Numbered from the stretch's first letter, positions 36,501 through 46,616 are shown. The stretch is 64,000 nucleotides of DNA from Lewinellaceae bacterium (GCA_020636095.1 JACJYN010000005.1:620001-684000); one strand, 5' to 3'. A program made the numbers and translations. Notes: generated from the sequence alone by a model not told the origin.

Positions 36501-37085
36501 CTCGACAAGGTCGGTGACCAGCCAATAAGTGGCCAACGAGAATTCGCCCTGGATGCATTGGTCAATGATCAGGTCGTTGAGATGGATAGGCAACAGGAGG
36601 AATTCGCGCCCGGGCAATACCTAAATTTCACTAAAGACGAGAAGGTAAGCCTGCCGCCTTATGAAAGCTTCCAGTCAGGAGGAGCTTTGCAAAGAGATGC
36701 CCTCATCCGCAGCAGCCTCTACCGAGAAAAGGAAGCCGCCTACGAAATAAAAGTATACGATTCCGGGCGAGCCGTGCCCCAAGCGGAGGCGCCGCCCGAA
36801 GAGGAAGCTCGCTTCAATCGCCAGCTCGAAGGGGGCTCTCTTCAGCAATCTGAACTGGGGCGGATGGCGGTAACAGATCAGGCAGATTTTGAAAGAGCCA
36901 TTTTTGCAGAAAAACAGTACGCCATCGTTTTGGCGGACGGCTTGGCTGAATTTGGCGATATCAATAATTACCGCAAAGGCGGCAATGCCATGAACCGGTC
37001 CGAGGCGGCCACACTGATCCGCCGCATCGAAGAAGAACAACCCGAGCTGGAAGACAGGCTGACGCTGGCCCCGGTTGGTATATAA
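33516..37085 (+). CDS. Large DUF6603-like beta-rich protein, second gene of the operon
   Basis: A 1189-aa protein without signal peptide. The first 160 residues are helical (IIFEDILVLLEILLAWMRAGKLL). Residues 170-950 are beta-rich and repetitive with alternating hydrophobic/charged strands (PPIQLGLGFTLRRVGGLVGINRS, ITSNTLQFGASLHFNYSW, ASAKFGFDTIFTFSPFRFEA, GPSPWTFDGEATFSIWIF). These strings resemble the DUF6603 family as I recall it; this was not searched. The C-terminal 250 residues are acidic and disordered-looking (EENLEEEEEEVLRMQ). The family has no known function. ATG 33516 or 33519 starts it. Confidence 0.7.
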   Translation: MMAEKKEKKIIFEDILVLLEILLAWMRAGKLLRDFFWHIGYDLKQKVEPGEGVTTLDKVIGVSEILYESVTDLEEALATRPQDIKGFKKYIEYGKHLKEWYETLKQNYDELSELLDQEGNNPDGELDFEEVFKHIGLVALLKTLEGGVPQVFHLLRLLSVIKPAQETEKVEPYVLQALGDSPPKKFPHQRPQIHWDRFGNIFSDPKALLKQEYFPEGFPMTEEAAKAVSEKLFPVLADLARSLGGQAVFGIKPLPEFGEVDDPELKSTLERTLTFWYSLDDEQYDAGASLVFAPTEENGIFDLIVRPFGEVEFSKTTGNWQFKTAMSAHLEAFAFGEDGVKFPDEFGDNSIWQSEFAVRKVGAADNGALVIGGEKGARLEVGSLGLLMNVFLSRASQELDVMLEVDSATFFLGSGDGDSFLAKVLPEDEVRVDFDMGIGWSTKQGVHLKGSGGLELNWPVGISIGKYFVLPAIQFGIKAETDGIAAYVTASGKTKLGPFFLNIEKLGIIVSLRKSEDAQGNALPPAFDLDFKYPESVGIIIDAKHVKGGGFLKVNPGKGEYAGIAELSIKGKITLQALALINTQLPDGKKGFSFLLIVNSKFPPIQLGLGFTLRRVGGLVGINRSVNTEALHKKIGDANFTDVLYPQNPVEKAAQVISRLSTTFPPREGQYVFGILGEIGWGAGDLFVLEAGLILELPAPWRILLIGKLSSRITKKIGKKEIVVVKLDVNFVGELNFDDKYAAFDAEIVKGSKVLMIEMRGSLAFRLTWGRESGFVISAGGFYPAWEPPSLGLPSYLLLDPEKMKRLELVIYEDNPVLKLFCYLAITSNTLQFGASLHFNYSWKFFHASAKFGFDTIFTFSPFRFEAGLYAMVEVKIGSTTVAKVDLKGILGGPSPWTFDGEATFSIWIFDYTVSVHKEWGDQDDTRIDTIEAQPLLVEALQDQRNWRALPPPGRHQLVFLHQEENLEEEEEEVLRMQPEGALSISQSVLPLELRLDKVGDQPISGQREFALDALVNDQVVEMDRQQEEFAPGQYLNFTKDEKVSLPPYESFQSGGALQRDALIRSSLYREKEAAYEIKVYDSGRAVPQAEAPPEEEARFNRQLEGGSLQQSELGRMAVTDQADFERAIFAEKQYAIVLADGLAEFGDINNYRKGGNAMNRSEAATLIRRIEEEQPELEDRLTLAPVGI

Positions 37086-37097
37086 ACTATAGACCTG

Positions 37098-37145
37098 CTT
37101 TGACAAATCTCGTGGGCCAGTTGAATGCCACGATATTTGTCAAAG
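37098..37145. promoter_or_regulatory. Near-perfect 18-bp stem-loop in the only sizeable operon gap
   Basis: CTTTGACAAATCTCGTGG (37098-37115) pairs with CCACGATATTTGTCAAAG (37128-37145) with one mismatch and a 12-nt loop. It fills the 74-bp gap before the next ATG at 37160. No T-run follows, so a plain terminator is unlikely; an mRNA-stability or translational control element, or a protein-binding site, fits better. Confidence 0.65.
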
Positions 37146-37159
37146 AACCATTATTGATT

Positions 37160-40100
37160 ATGGCAAATACTCCAAAATACACTTTTCTCCCCTGGCTGCG
37201 CCAGGGCCTGAGCAGCAACCTGGACACAGTGGACAGCTTGGGCGTCGAAGCGGCGAACCTGGAAACGGGCCGGGCCGCCGTTACGGTGCAGGTGCGCGTC
37301 AACGAACAACAGTTGGTGGATTTACCCGCCAAAACCGTGGAGTTTTATGGGCCGGGCGACGTTATGGGCTTCGAGCGGCGGGCCGTTGTCAAAACTGAAC
37401 CCTTGCACGGCGTGCGGGATTTCGAGCACAACTATTTCCCCTACATCGAATTCTACGAGGAAGATTTCCCCTGGCGGTATACGCCCGCAACCCCAGCCAG
37501 TGAGGGCGCATCGGAAACAGGCAACCCCCACCGACTCCGCCCCTGGCTGGCCCTGCTGGTTTTCGAAAATGGAGAATTCGAAACGTTCCCGCCTGTAGAA
37601 GGGTTACGCAATTTGTCCTCTCTACGTGTTCCATTGGGCGCCGACAGCGCGTTGTTCCCCAACCCTAAACAAACCTGGGCCTGGGCGCATGTGCATGTCA
37701 ACCAAGCGCTGGCGGGTGGCTTGGGAAGCCAGGAGGAAGCCCTGAACAACCTGAGTGCTCTGCTGCAAAACAACCCCAATGCTGCCTGTTCCCGCCTCAT
37801 CTGCCCCCGCCGGCTGAAGGAGGATACCGAATACCACGCCTTTGTCATTCCCGCCTTCGAGCAGGGGCGCCGGGCCGGGCTGGGCGCTCATCCCACTCAC
37901 GTCCGGGAGGTACCCGCCATGGAGCCTTCCTGGGGCAAAACCCACAGCTGGGACCCAAAGAACCTGTGGCCCATTTACTACCAGTGGCAGTTCAAAACCG
38001 GAAGTGGAGAAGATTTCGAGGCACTGGTGCGTAAGATCATTCCCCGAAAGCTCGACCGCCGGGTCGGCCGTATGGAGATCGACGTGCAAAAACCAGGCTG
38101 GGGCCTCCGTTTTCAAGGAGCTGAAGCGGAACCCACAGCCGGGGCTATCCTGATGTCGGGCGCGCTTAAGGTACCTGTGCCGGAGGAAGAAGAGGAAAAT
38201 GACTTTCTACAAGGCACGGAATTTGTAAAAGACCTGGCGGGCCTGATCAATCTGGAGGAGGACTTGAAAGAAAATAGCATTCCCGAAAACAGCCCCTTTT
38301 ACGACAACCCGTTTTTTGAAGATGAGGATGGGGATGCAACGGCTATGTACGACGATCCCATCGTCACTCCGCCCTTTTACGCCAAGCATTATCATACTGG
38401 AAGGAGAGTGGCGCCAGACAAGTGGAGCGGCTGGCCACACCGCCTCAACCTCGACCCCCAACACCGTATGGTGGCAGGTATGGGCGCCCAGGTGATCCAG
38501 GAAAACCAGGAAAATCTGATGGACCGTGCCTGGGACCACCTGGCTGAGGTCGAGAAGGTCAATCACCGCCTGCGGCGCCTGCAGTTGTCGGTTGAACTGA
38601 GCGGCCGTTTATATACCCGCCACCTGAGCAGGTTCAGCAGCGCCCGCCTGCTGGCTTTCTCAGCCGCCGCTCACCCGCGTATCCGCGTTGACAGCGGAAG
38701 CCAGCCCCAGACCCTACAGGCCACACTCCAGCAGCAGGCCTTCCCGGCGGAATTGCTCTCGCCGGTTTATCAGCGGTTGTTTCGCCCTTCCGGCGCCGTG
38801 GCCCGCCGGTTGCAAGCCCAACGCCGGCCGCAGGTTTATCAGATGACGGCGCCCCAATACAACCTGGTTTTCCAGGCCAGGACGGCAGACGTTTTTGCGC
38901 AAGGCGGAAACATGGGGTCGTCCGGCAGTTACCAAAACCAGGGCAGCCAGTCAAATAAGGTGGAATTTGAGATCGATAAGCTGCTTCGGTATTTGAACCC
39001 CATCAGTATGGGCTGGGGAAATCCTTTTGGGGGTGAAACCTCAACGATCCGGGCAGCCATCCTGGAATGGCAGCAATTATGGGGAAGTCAACTGCGCCGG
39101 GTAGCAAAGCCACCGGACGGCGGCGGCCGTATGTCGACCTATCAAATCCAGGTTTTCGACTACCTCAATCCGATCCATACGCTTGTCCGGGCTACCTGGC
39201 GGCGCACGGAGCTGTCCTTTTCAGGGGCGGCGACGCCAGTTGATGAAGTCCGCCCCATCAGTTATCAGCCCGAATTCCCGGAGGCTACCTACCAGCCTCT
39301 TACCCGGCTCTCTCCCGATTATTTCCTGCCGAACCTGCATCTCATCCCTCCGGACACCTTCGGCCTGCTCGAAACCAACCGGGCCTTCATCGAAGCTTAC
39401 CTCGCCGGGCTCAACCACGAAATGGGCAGGGAACTCTACTGGCGCGGTTATCCGGTAGACCTGACGGCGACCTTCTTCCGGCAGTTCTGGGCAGTGCTGG
39501 GCCAAAAGAGCGAAGTCACCAAAGATATCTTGCCTATCCGGCAGTGGCCGGAGAATTCCCCTCTAGGCGATTTGAACCATTCGCCCAGGGCTAAACCTGG
39601 ATATAAGCCTGTTTTTTTTGAACATACGATCGAGTCGAATGGGCTGGTGAGTTATACCTGGCTCAGCCATCCTGAGATCGATGGCCGGCCGGATTTGTTG
39701 CTGTTCGTCTCCTCTGCCTTTCCGGAATACTTTAAACATAGCGTAAGGGTGGGCTTCTCTTCAGGGCGGTGGTACATTACCAGTTATACTTCCGCTGCAA
39801 TCATTCCCGACGGCGCCCGTTTTTTTGTTCTGGCGATTGACCCTGCTCAGTCCAACCGGGCGTTTATCCACCGCGTAGACCCTGGCAACGTATTCGGCGG
39901 CTTTGTAAGCCGGATTAACCATCCACTGACCAATAATAACCCCAGTGCCATCATCCTGATTACGAGGCGGCACGAAGGAAACCAAACTTACCAAAATGCG
40001 CCGATTGGGTTGAATTACCTGCCTTCGACTAGGGGATGGCAGATATATCGGGAAGACCGGAACAATATTCGCACCGATGCCGCTTTTAACGTATTGGTAC

Positions 40101-41014
40101 TTGACCCCGGCGAGCCGGATATTTGGGAAGATACCATCGTCCAGGCTTTTGAACATAAGCTGACTTCTTCTAATAATGGTCATATCATGACCTTTTTCGA
40201 AAACGGGCGGAGTGGAGGAAGCGTGTTTTTCACCAACCGATACCGAGGCAAGTACAATCCGCTTTTTAGTCAAATAGTCAATGCCAATGGATTGATCGTT
40301 ACTCCGCACGGGTTTTTGGGGCCGCCCGATCCGGAGGGGCGCCATTACGAGGATGGTATGAGTTTTAACATTGCCACTTTCCGCAAAGCTGAGGGCCATC
40401 CCCGGTCGGCCAACCGCCTGGTCTTCGCCATTCGGGGAGAGCTACTGAAGAAATTTCCCAGAACGCTGATTTACCTACAAAAGGCTGCCTGGCAACTGGG
40501 GGAGAACGGGCTGGACAAAACCTTGCCCCGCGTTTTGAATACCTCCCTCCCTGAATATACACTCCAATCCGCCTTCCAGGCCCAGGTGGATCCCGACATT
40601 CACCTCCTGGGTTTTGATATTTCCATTGCCACGGCTATGGGCAATATCTCGGCCGACAACCGCCCTGGCTGGTTCGTCGTCATCCGTGAACGGCCTGGCG
40701 AGCTGCATTTTGGCATGGATCAGTCTGCTGGCGATGCCGCCGGCTGGGATAACCTCAATTGGGAGGACGGCAGCCTGGGCCAGGTTGGCAATTATCTGGA
40801 TTTGGACCTGCACCAGCCTCAAACCCTCCGCTTTACGAATATGGAGGAATCAATCGGCAACCAGGTAGTCTGGGGCCGGGGAGAAGTAGAGGGCGATGAG
40901 CCTGGGGCTGGCGAAGGCAATGCGGCCGATATGGCCTGGATTCTTTATCAAAAGCCCTTTATGGTGGCTATTCATGTAGAAGAAATGCTGGTTAATGAAG
41001 CACTGGCAGAATGA
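37160..41014 (+). CDS. Giant operon protein of unknown function (1284 aa), third gene
   Basis: The start at ATG 37160 (MANTPKYTFLPWLRQ) is preferred; the open frame reaches TTG 37100 but overlaps the stem-loop. There is no signal peptide or membrane helix. Recurring family-like strings include YGPGDVMGFERRAVVKTEP, GVRDFEHNYFPYIEFYEEDF, RLRPWLALLVFENGEF and SRLICPRRLKEDTEYHAFVI. The second half carries YYLAGLNHEMGRELYWRGYP-like text (EAYLAGLNHEMGRELYWRG) and an all-beta C-terminus. I recall similar, uncharacterised proteins in Actinobacteria and other phyla next to DUF6603 genes, unchecked here. No catalytic motif was found. Confidence 0.75.
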   Translation: MANTPKYTFLPWLRQGLSSNLDTVDSLGVEAANLETGRAAVTVQVRVNEQQLVDLPAKTVEFYGPGDVMGFERRAVVKTEPLHGVRDFEHNYFPYIEFYEEDFPWRYTPATPASEGASETGNPHRLRPWLALLVFENGEFETFPPVEGLRNLSSLRVPLGADSALFPNPKQTWAWAHVHVNQALAGGLGSQEEALNNLSALLQNNPNAACSRLICPRRLKEDTEYHAFVIPAFEQGRRAGLGAHPTHVREVPAMEPSWGKTHSWDPKNLWPIYYQWQFKTGSGEDFEALVRKIIPRKLDRRVGRMEIDVQKPGWGLRFQGAEAEPTAGAILMSGALKVPVPEEEEENDFLQGTEFVKDLAGLINLEEDLKENSIPENSPFYDNPFFEDEDGDATAMYDDPIVTPPFYAKHYHTGRRVAPDKWSGWPHRLNLDPQHRMVAGMGAQVIQENQENLMDRAWDHLAEVEKVNHRLRRLQLSVELSGRLYTRHLSRFSSARLLAFSAAAHPRIRVDSGSQPQTLQATLQQQAFPAELLSPVYQRLFRPSGAVARRLQAQRRPQVYQMTAPQYNLVFQARTADVFAQGGNMGSSGSYQNQGSQSNKVEFEIDKLLRYLNPISMGWGNPFGGETSTIRAAILEWQQLWGSQLRRVAKPPDGGGRMSTYQIQVFDYLNPIHTLVRATWRRTELSFSGAATPVDEVRPISYQPEFPEATYQPLTRLSPDYFLPNLHLIPPDTFGLLETNRAFIEAYLAGLNHEMGRELYWRGYPVDLTATFFRQFWAVLGQKSEVTKDILPIRQWPENSPLGDLNHSPRAKPGYKPVFFEHTIESNGLVSYTWLSHPEIDGRPDLLLFVSSAFPEYFKHSVRVGFSSGRWYITSYTSAAIIPDGARFFVLAIDPAQSNRAFIHRVDPGNVFGGFVSRINHPLTNNNPSAIILITRRHEGNQTYQNAPIGLNYLPSTRGWQIYREDRNNIRTDAAFNVLVLDPGEPDIWEDTIVQAFEHKLTSSNNGHIMTFFENGRSGGSVFFTNRYRGKYNPLFSQIVNANGLIVTPHGFLGPPDPEGRHYEDGMSFNIATFRKAEGHPRSANRLVFAIRGELLKKFPRTLIYLQKAAWQLGENGLDKTLPRVLNTSLPEYTLQSAFQAQVDPDIHLLGFDISIATAMGNISADNRPGWFVVIRERPGELHFGMDQSAGDAAGWDNLNWEDGSLGQVGNYLDLDLHQPQTLRFTNMEESIGNQVVWGRGEVEGDEPGAGEGNAADMAWILYQKPFMVAIHVEEMLVNEALAE

Positions 41015-41030
41015 AAACCCCTATTAGATC

Positions 41031-44000
41031 ATGAGCACTTTTTCAACAATACAACCCAAATTAGCCGCTGCACGCGAGAGGTTTCGAGAGGCGCAAAAAA
41101 CCGATGCCAACCTCCGCCAACAATTAGATTTCCTGGAGGCCGCCATCACTCATGAGCTACGGCGCACCGGGCAAACCGAGCTTTCAGAGCAGGATGGACT
41201 GTCCGTACGTAAGAAAGAACTGTTGCAAAAACAGCAAAACGAGGAGGATGGTGTGTTCAAAGAGCTGCACGATGCCCGGGAGGCGGTGGCTCACGAGATG
41301 GGCCAGTTCAACGCTTTGGGCAGCCCCGAGGAATTGATTCGAAACCTGGATGACGCCCTTCCCGTCCTGCTGTTTCCTCTGAGGCTGCAGACGCGCTTTG
41401 TTAAGACCAAATACATCGCCCGCGACATTCCTCTGTCGTTGATAGAGGATGCCGGGGAATGGCCCCGATTGAGCGGCAGGCCCTCTTTCCAGATGGCGAA
41501 CTTATTGCCGGAAAATGGCGGCCTTTTCCAGTTACCTACTTTCGAATTGATACAGCAACAGCTCGCCGAGCACGATTTTGGCGATAGAGAGGCTGAAAAA
41601 CTTATTGAGAAACGGATTCGCAATGGCCATCAGTTCATCCAGCGCCAAAAGGACAAGTACGAGCTTTGGGTACGGATTTATCCCGACGACATTTTGATCC
41701 AAACCCACGAAGAGGCCCTGACCCCGGGCGAAGTATTGTCCGGGCAATCCTTTTGGCAGGAGGTTTGGCAGCCGGGCAAAAAGGAAAAAGAACTGTCAGA
41801 AGAAGAAAAACTCGCGCCCTGGCGAAGCCTTCAGTCCAGTTATCGCGTACCACGCGCCCTGTGGATTTCTAGCCAAACCAAGCCCGATAATTATCCTGGA
41901 GAAGACGATGCGTTTCCGGAGCAGCCTGTATTCCCGCAAAGCGCCGACCCTCTGGAAAACCCCGATTTGAAAACGGACTCCTGGACGCAGGCGCCCTATT
42001 CCTGGCTGTTGCCCGACCGCTTTACAGTGCGCCTGTTCAGCAAGGATGTTCAGGGTACGCCCGAAGATGAATCGGCCGTGCCTAAAGATGTTCATGGCAA
42101 TCCAGTGCAGTGGCCCCTGGCGTTGGGCTTCAACCCGGCAGAGGAGAATAGCGATGCATTAACAGGCCGAGGAGAAACCCTGAATATGCCCGCCGATATC
42201 CGCTGGATCACCGATTTTGAGGAAGCGGAAAAAGTGGGTATGGCCATCCGGATTGAACTGACAGAACTGGAATGGGAAGCTGGCTTTGAGCAGCTTGTCG
42301 TGCTGGGCGTTCGCTCTTCTTCCGATAGCGCCGAATCTCAGCAATTGGTAGAAGAACTTTTTATTAACCATCAGTATAAAGCAGGTGGCATGAGCTTCCT
42401 GCCGCAGGGAACGCCTACTAACAATACCAAAAAGAAAAAAACGCTATTTCAGGAATCTGCTGACGACTTTGCGTTCCACCTTCCACTGGCTATGGGGCAG
42501 GAACAGTTCGGGATGACGTTCAACCCGTACTATAAAAAAGACGGCCAGTGGCTGACCGAGGCCTTGGGGGTTGATCCTGCTATTTTCCAGCAGGTGGCCT
42601 GGAGCGGGCATACCGATATTCGGGAGAGCCTGGCTATGAATCAGATGCTCTACCCGGCTACTTTCGGTTACTATCTTGAACAGTTTTTGTTCCCCTTACT
42701 GTCCGACATTAACAAAGACGTGTTGTACGATTTTTTCTCGCATTATGTGAGCGCCCGCGGATTGTTGCCCGCTCTACGGGTTGGCAAGCAGCCTTACGGT
42801 TTCCTGGCCGCTTCGGCGTTTTCCCACTGGGAATACCCTCCGCGCGACCTGTCCAATAATTTCCTGCAACGGCTGCACAAAAATGTACTAAAGAACCTGC
42901 TCGAACACTGGAAAAAGCTTTCGCAAAGCGTCAACCAAGTGGGCGAGTTGGAAAACGCAGATAATTTTGCTGAAAAATTTATGGATATTGTCGGCCTGCA
43001 TGCTACTTCCGGGCAGTTGATGCAGCGCTATGTAGTGGGCAATAGCTTGGTAGAAATGGTCCGGGCCTGGAATCACCAGGCGGCAGGAAATACACTTACT
43101 GCCGTTCAATTGCAGCAACGTCTGGCGAATGAATTAAAAGTGGCTGCCAATGATTCGACGCTGCTTCTGTTTCCACCAGTTGCTAACCAGCTGTTTTTTC
43201 AAAAAGAAAACCGGCTGCTCCCTTATCCCTTGATCGACGCTTTACCCCTTTCCGAAACCCGCCCCCTCCAAAATTTGTGGGATATCGGCGAAAATTACCT
43301 GGAATGGCTTGAGAATGCTAGCCTGGCAGACATTCGCTACCAGCAGTTTGACTCCCTCTATGATGTCACAGCTTTGGACATGCAGAACACGCTCTATAAT
43401 CTGACGCGGCAGTCCCTGATGCGGTCTTGGTTGAAAACGGGGATCGAACTGCTGGAGCAAAAAGGTAGGGTAAGCCCGGTCACTCATATCGATTTTGAAC
43501 TGGACGATTTGAAGGTGTCGGGGGACAACCTCAGCCAGGAGGCGCTTACTGAACAGTTGCTGCACTATGAACACCGTTTCTACTTGCTGAGGTATTTGCA
43601 GCAGCAAGAGCAGGCACGAGTAAGGGCAGAGGGTTTGGCCCGCGCCAACGAGGTTTTTTCCGATGCCGTTTCGGTTGACGAGTACGACCGGTTTTTGGAG
43701 GATTACTTCGAAGAAAGAGACGAAGGAGCAGACAAGACTCGGCGCGAGATGGTGTACATTAAGGCGGAAGCTGCCCTGAACGAATTGCTGGCCTCTAATA
43801 GCTATGAATTAAAACTGGACAAATGGGAATATTTGGAAACCGATTATGAAGGCCACCCTTTGCGCGAATATATTGAAGAAGCACTAACCGGTGCTTTTCC
43901 TGAAGAAGGAGACCTCCGGCTGCGGCGGCTGAGAAATGCCCTGCGGATGATTAAGGACTTACCCACTGCCCGCCTGGAGCGGCTCCTGGCGGAACACCTG

Positions 44001-46598
44001 GATATTTGTTCCTTCCGCCTGGATGCCTGGTTGCAGGCGCTGGTTTACGCCCGGCTGGAAGAGCAACGCCGCGCTCCGAATGGAGAAAATGGCCTCTTCA
44101 TCGGTGCTTATGGTTTCCTGGAAAAAGTGCAGCGGAAACCTGGCAGCGAAGGCATACAAGTGGAAGAGGTTGGCCTTTTCTCCGTCCTTTCCGCTGAGGC
44201 TGCTTCCCAGCAGCCGGCGGAGGTTGTGCTGCCTCTGCTCGATTTTTCTGTCGCAAGGGAGGCGGGATACGTTCCGGAGGAGTTACTAGGCCAGGTTTTC
44301 CTTTGCCTGAATGATGAACCGGGCTTACATTATTGGTTTGATGCGGACAAAAAAGAGATTCGTCCTGACTTCTCCCGGCGGATCAATCCGGATTCAGAAG
44401 GGTTCATCCCAGCCCCTTCGGTGACGCATGCTACGGCTGCCGCCGTCCTGCGGGGCGGTTACCGTGCCAACCAACTGGCTAATGCCGCCGAGGCCGGCGC
44501 ATCTATGCCTCCCGACGGGGGCCAGGCATTTGCGGTCAACCTGAATTCTACCCGTGTCCGGCAGGCATTATTGCTCCTGGAAGGCGTGGGTACTGGCCAG
44601 GAACTACCGGCCTTACTAGGCTATCAATTCGAGCGCCTGCTCAGCGAAAATAATTTACACCAGTACATCTATGATATTCGTCAGCGGTTTCCCTATCGCA
44701 ATGAAAAAGAAGAGGATTTGGAAACTACATCCGATTTTTATGTAACAGATGGGCTAAAAGTGATCCGCCAGTTGCGTTTGCGCCCGGCCATCTTTCCAGG
44801 AGTGCCGTCGGTGGAAGACTCCAATAAGGTCATGCAAATAGGAGCAAAACTGGAAGATTCACTGGATGCGCTCAACGACCTGTTAATTTCGGAAGGTGTT
44901 TTCCAGATGGTGCAGGGGCGGCCGGAAAAGGCAAAGGAAGCCATGGACGCACTCAATGAGGGCGGCTTGGCCGGAGAACCTCAAATGATAAAAACGCCAC
45001 ATAGTGGCGCCTCTTTTTCCTTAAAACTCGGAATTGTTTTCGACAGCGTAACCGATGAAGAAAATGGCTGGACGGCTTCAGAAAGCCCTCGCTCCTGGTC
45101 GTCTCCTGCCCTAAACAATTGGCTGAAAGCGCAACTGCCCCATCCGGAAAATATAACCCTGAATGCTAAGTTGCCGGACGAAACAGCAGCTAAATTCACG
45201 TTGGTAAGCCTCGATCTACAACCGGTAGACCTGGTGTATTGGCTGGCTGAGCAGCCACTGGATTCCCAGATTGGCGCACTTATCGCCTGGCTTCGCGAGC
45301 AGATACGAAAAACGGTAGGGCTTCCGCTGGATGCTACTATTGAACTCCACCTGCTGAGCCGGGCCGGCTTTCAAGAGGAGGAGCTGTCGTTGGGGGAGCT
45401 GAAGCCTCTTTGCCGCCAGTTGATAGAAATGATCGAAAACAGCCGCGCCCTGGAACCTGGCGATTTTACGGCATCGCCAGAAGAAAAGCGTAGTGTCTCT
45501 CAGGTTTTTTTCAGTACCTCTAACCAGGATGTCTACCGGCTGTGGCTTGCCGGCCGAAATGTTGAAGGCCCCGGAGAATATCTCATCTGGTACGCGTTGT
45601 CGTTGCTGATTGATGCAGGCGAAACCTGGCGAAACGCCTGGAAGGCGAGCGCTTCGCTAGAAGAGCTTCAGGATAAATATTCCCTAGTTTTTGACGGCTT
45701 GATGGCCGCCCTACGGTTTGGCGTTCCCGAAGCGTTGCCGGTCTGTGGGCCATCCTATGAGCCGGAATTGGGCGCTGCAATTAGCAAACAGCTGCTTCAG
45801 GTTCGGAAAATACTTGTTGATCGCAAGAATGAAGCTGCCGCGATCATCAATGCAAAAGGGGGGCAGATGCTAACCCCTTCTGAATTTGCAGAAACCCTGC
45901 AGGAAGCGGCAGAAAAATTGTTCGGAAGAACTTTCCGGGTTTTCCCGGCATTCCATCTTTTCAACCCAGAAGAAGTATCTGCTGCCTGGGCGCAGGACTA
46001 CCAGCTTGAACAGGCAGGGCCTTTTGCCCTTGAAGAATGGCTGCAAGGCGTCTCTCTTGTTCGGGAAGACACCCAGCAATATCATCAGTTTTCTCTGTTG
46101 CGCGAGGCGGCCACCGGAAAGGCGCCGCCGGCTTTGCAACCACTCCAGTTTCCCTTTATGCCGGAAGGATGCCCGGGCTGGTTCGGATTGCCCCTGCCGG
46201 AAGGAGGAAAGATTCGTCAGGGGGCGGTTTCGCTAGCCTTTGAAATTTCCGATCACTTTCAGCCAACAGCCGAAATGGCCGGCCTGCTGATCGATGAATG
46301 GTTGGAGACGATTCCGGACGCAACGCTGGACGCCGGGCTTGCCCTGCATTACAATCAACCTAACGCGGAAGCCCCTCAGGTTATCCTGCTGGCTGTCTCT
46401 CCTAAATTGGAAGGACACTGGACGCTGGATAAGCTGATGGATACCGTCCGCGAAACTATGGAACTGGCCAAGACACGGGCAGTAGATGCCAAGATCATTC
46501 AGCAGGAAAGCGTGGCGGCTCACTACTTGCCTATGATCCTGGCGCCGATTGATTCGAATGGACATACCGCCACCACTGATTTCGGACAATACCTTTGA
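41031..46598 (+). CDS. Giant operon protein of unknown function (1855 aa), fourth gene
   Basis: The largest ORF of the window; it starts ATG 41031, 16 bp after the previous stop. An N-terminal coiled-coil (about residues 1-95) is followed by VLLFPLRLQTRFVKTKY, ELWVRIYPDDILIQTHEEAL, YSWLLPDRFTVRLFSKD, QLVVLGVRSSSDSAES, the striking MSFLPQGTPTNNTKKKK and GLLPALRVGKQPYGFLAAS. Later sections are helical, with repeated acidic pairs. There is no signal peptide, membrane helix or recognised enzymatic motif. The motif strings resemble an uncharacterised family I have seen in Actinobacteria; this is from memory. Confidence 0.75.
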   Translation: MSTFSTIQPKLAAARERFREAQKTDANLRQQLDFLEAAITHELRRTGQTELSEQDGLSVRKKELLQKQQNEEDGVFKELHDAREAVAHEMGQFNALGSPEELIRNLDDALPVLLFPLRLQTRFVKTKYIARDIPLSLIEDAGEWPRLSGRPSFQMANLLPENGGLFQLPTFELIQQQLAEHDFGDREAEKLIEKRIRNGHQFIQRQKDKYELWVRIYPDDILIQTHEEALTPGEVLSGQSFWQEVWQPGKKEKELSEEEKLAPWRSLQSSYRVPRALWISSQTKPDNYPGEDDAFPEQPVFPQSADPLENPDLKTDSWTQAPYSWLLPDRFTVRLFSKDVQGTPEDESAVPKDVHGNPVQWPLALGFNPAEENSDALTGRGETLNMPADIRWITDFEEAEKVGMAIRIELTELEWEAGFEQLVVLGVRSSSDSAESQQLVEELFINHQYKAGGMSFLPQGTPTNNTKKKKTLFQESADDFAFHLPLAMGQEQFGMTFNPYYKKDGQWLTEALGVDPAIFQQVAWSGHTDIRESLAMNQMLYPATFGYYLEQFLFPLLSDINKDVLYDFFSHYVSARGLLPALRVGKQPYGFLAASAFSHWEYPPRDLSNNFLQRLHKNVLKNLLEHWKKLSQSVNQVGELENADNFAEKFMDIVGLHATSGQLMQRYVVGNSLVEMVRAWNHQAAGNTLTAVQLQQRLANELKVAANDSTLLLFPPVANQLFFQKENRLLPYPLIDALPLSETRPLQNLWDIGENYLEWLENASLADIRYQQFDSLYDVTALDMQNTLYNLTRQSLMRSWLKTGIELLEQKGRVSPVTHIDFELDDLKVSGDNLSQEALTEQLLHYEHRFYLLRYLQQQEQARVRAEGLARANEVFSDAVSVDEYDRFLEDYFEERDEGADKTRREMVYIKAEAALNELLASNSYELKLDKWEYLETDYEGHPLREYIEEALTGAFPEEGDLRLRRLRNALRMIKDLPTARLERLLAEHLDICSFRLDAWLQALVYARLEEQRRAPNGENGLFIGAYGFLEKVQRKPGSEGIQVEEVGLFSVLSAEAASQQPAEVVLPLLDFSVAREAGYVPEELLGQVFLCLNDEPGLHYWFDADKKEIRPDFSRRINPDSEGFIPAPSVTHATAAAVLRGGYRANQLANAAEAGASMPPDGGQAFAVNLNSTRVRQALLLLEGVGTGQELPALLGYQFERLLSENNLHQYIYDIRQRFPYRNEKEEDLETTSDFYVTDGLKVIRQLRLRPAIFPGVPSVEDSNKVMQIGAKLEDSLDALNDLLISEGVFQMVQGRPEKAKEAMDALNEGGLAGEPQMIKTPHSGASFSLKLGIVFDSVTDEENGWTASESPRSWSSPALNNWLKAQLPHPENITLNAKLPDETAAKFTLVSLDLQPVDLVYWLAEQPLDSQIGALIAWLREQIRKTVGLPLDATIELHLLSRAGFQEEELSLGELKPLCRQLIEMIENSRALEPGDFTASPEEKRSVSQVFFSTSNQDVYRLWLAGRNVEGPGEYLIWYALSLLIDAGETWRNAWKASASLEELQDKYSLVFDGLMAALRFGVPEALPVCGPSYEPELGAAISKQLLQVRKILVDRKNEAAAIINAKGGQMLTPSEFAETLQEAAEKLFGRTFRVFPAFHLFNPEEVSAAWAQDYQLEQAGPFALEEWLQGVSLVREDTQQYHQFSLLREAATGKAPPALQPLQFPFMPEGCPGWFGLPLPEGGKIRQGAVSLAFEISDHFQPTAEMAGLLIDEWLETIPDATLDAGLALHYNQPNAEAPQVILLAVSPKLEGHWTLDKLMDTVRETMELAKTRAVDAKIIQQESVAAHYLPMILAPIDSNGHTATTDFGQYL

Positions 46599-46616
46599 AA
46601 AAGAACCAAAAACCTC

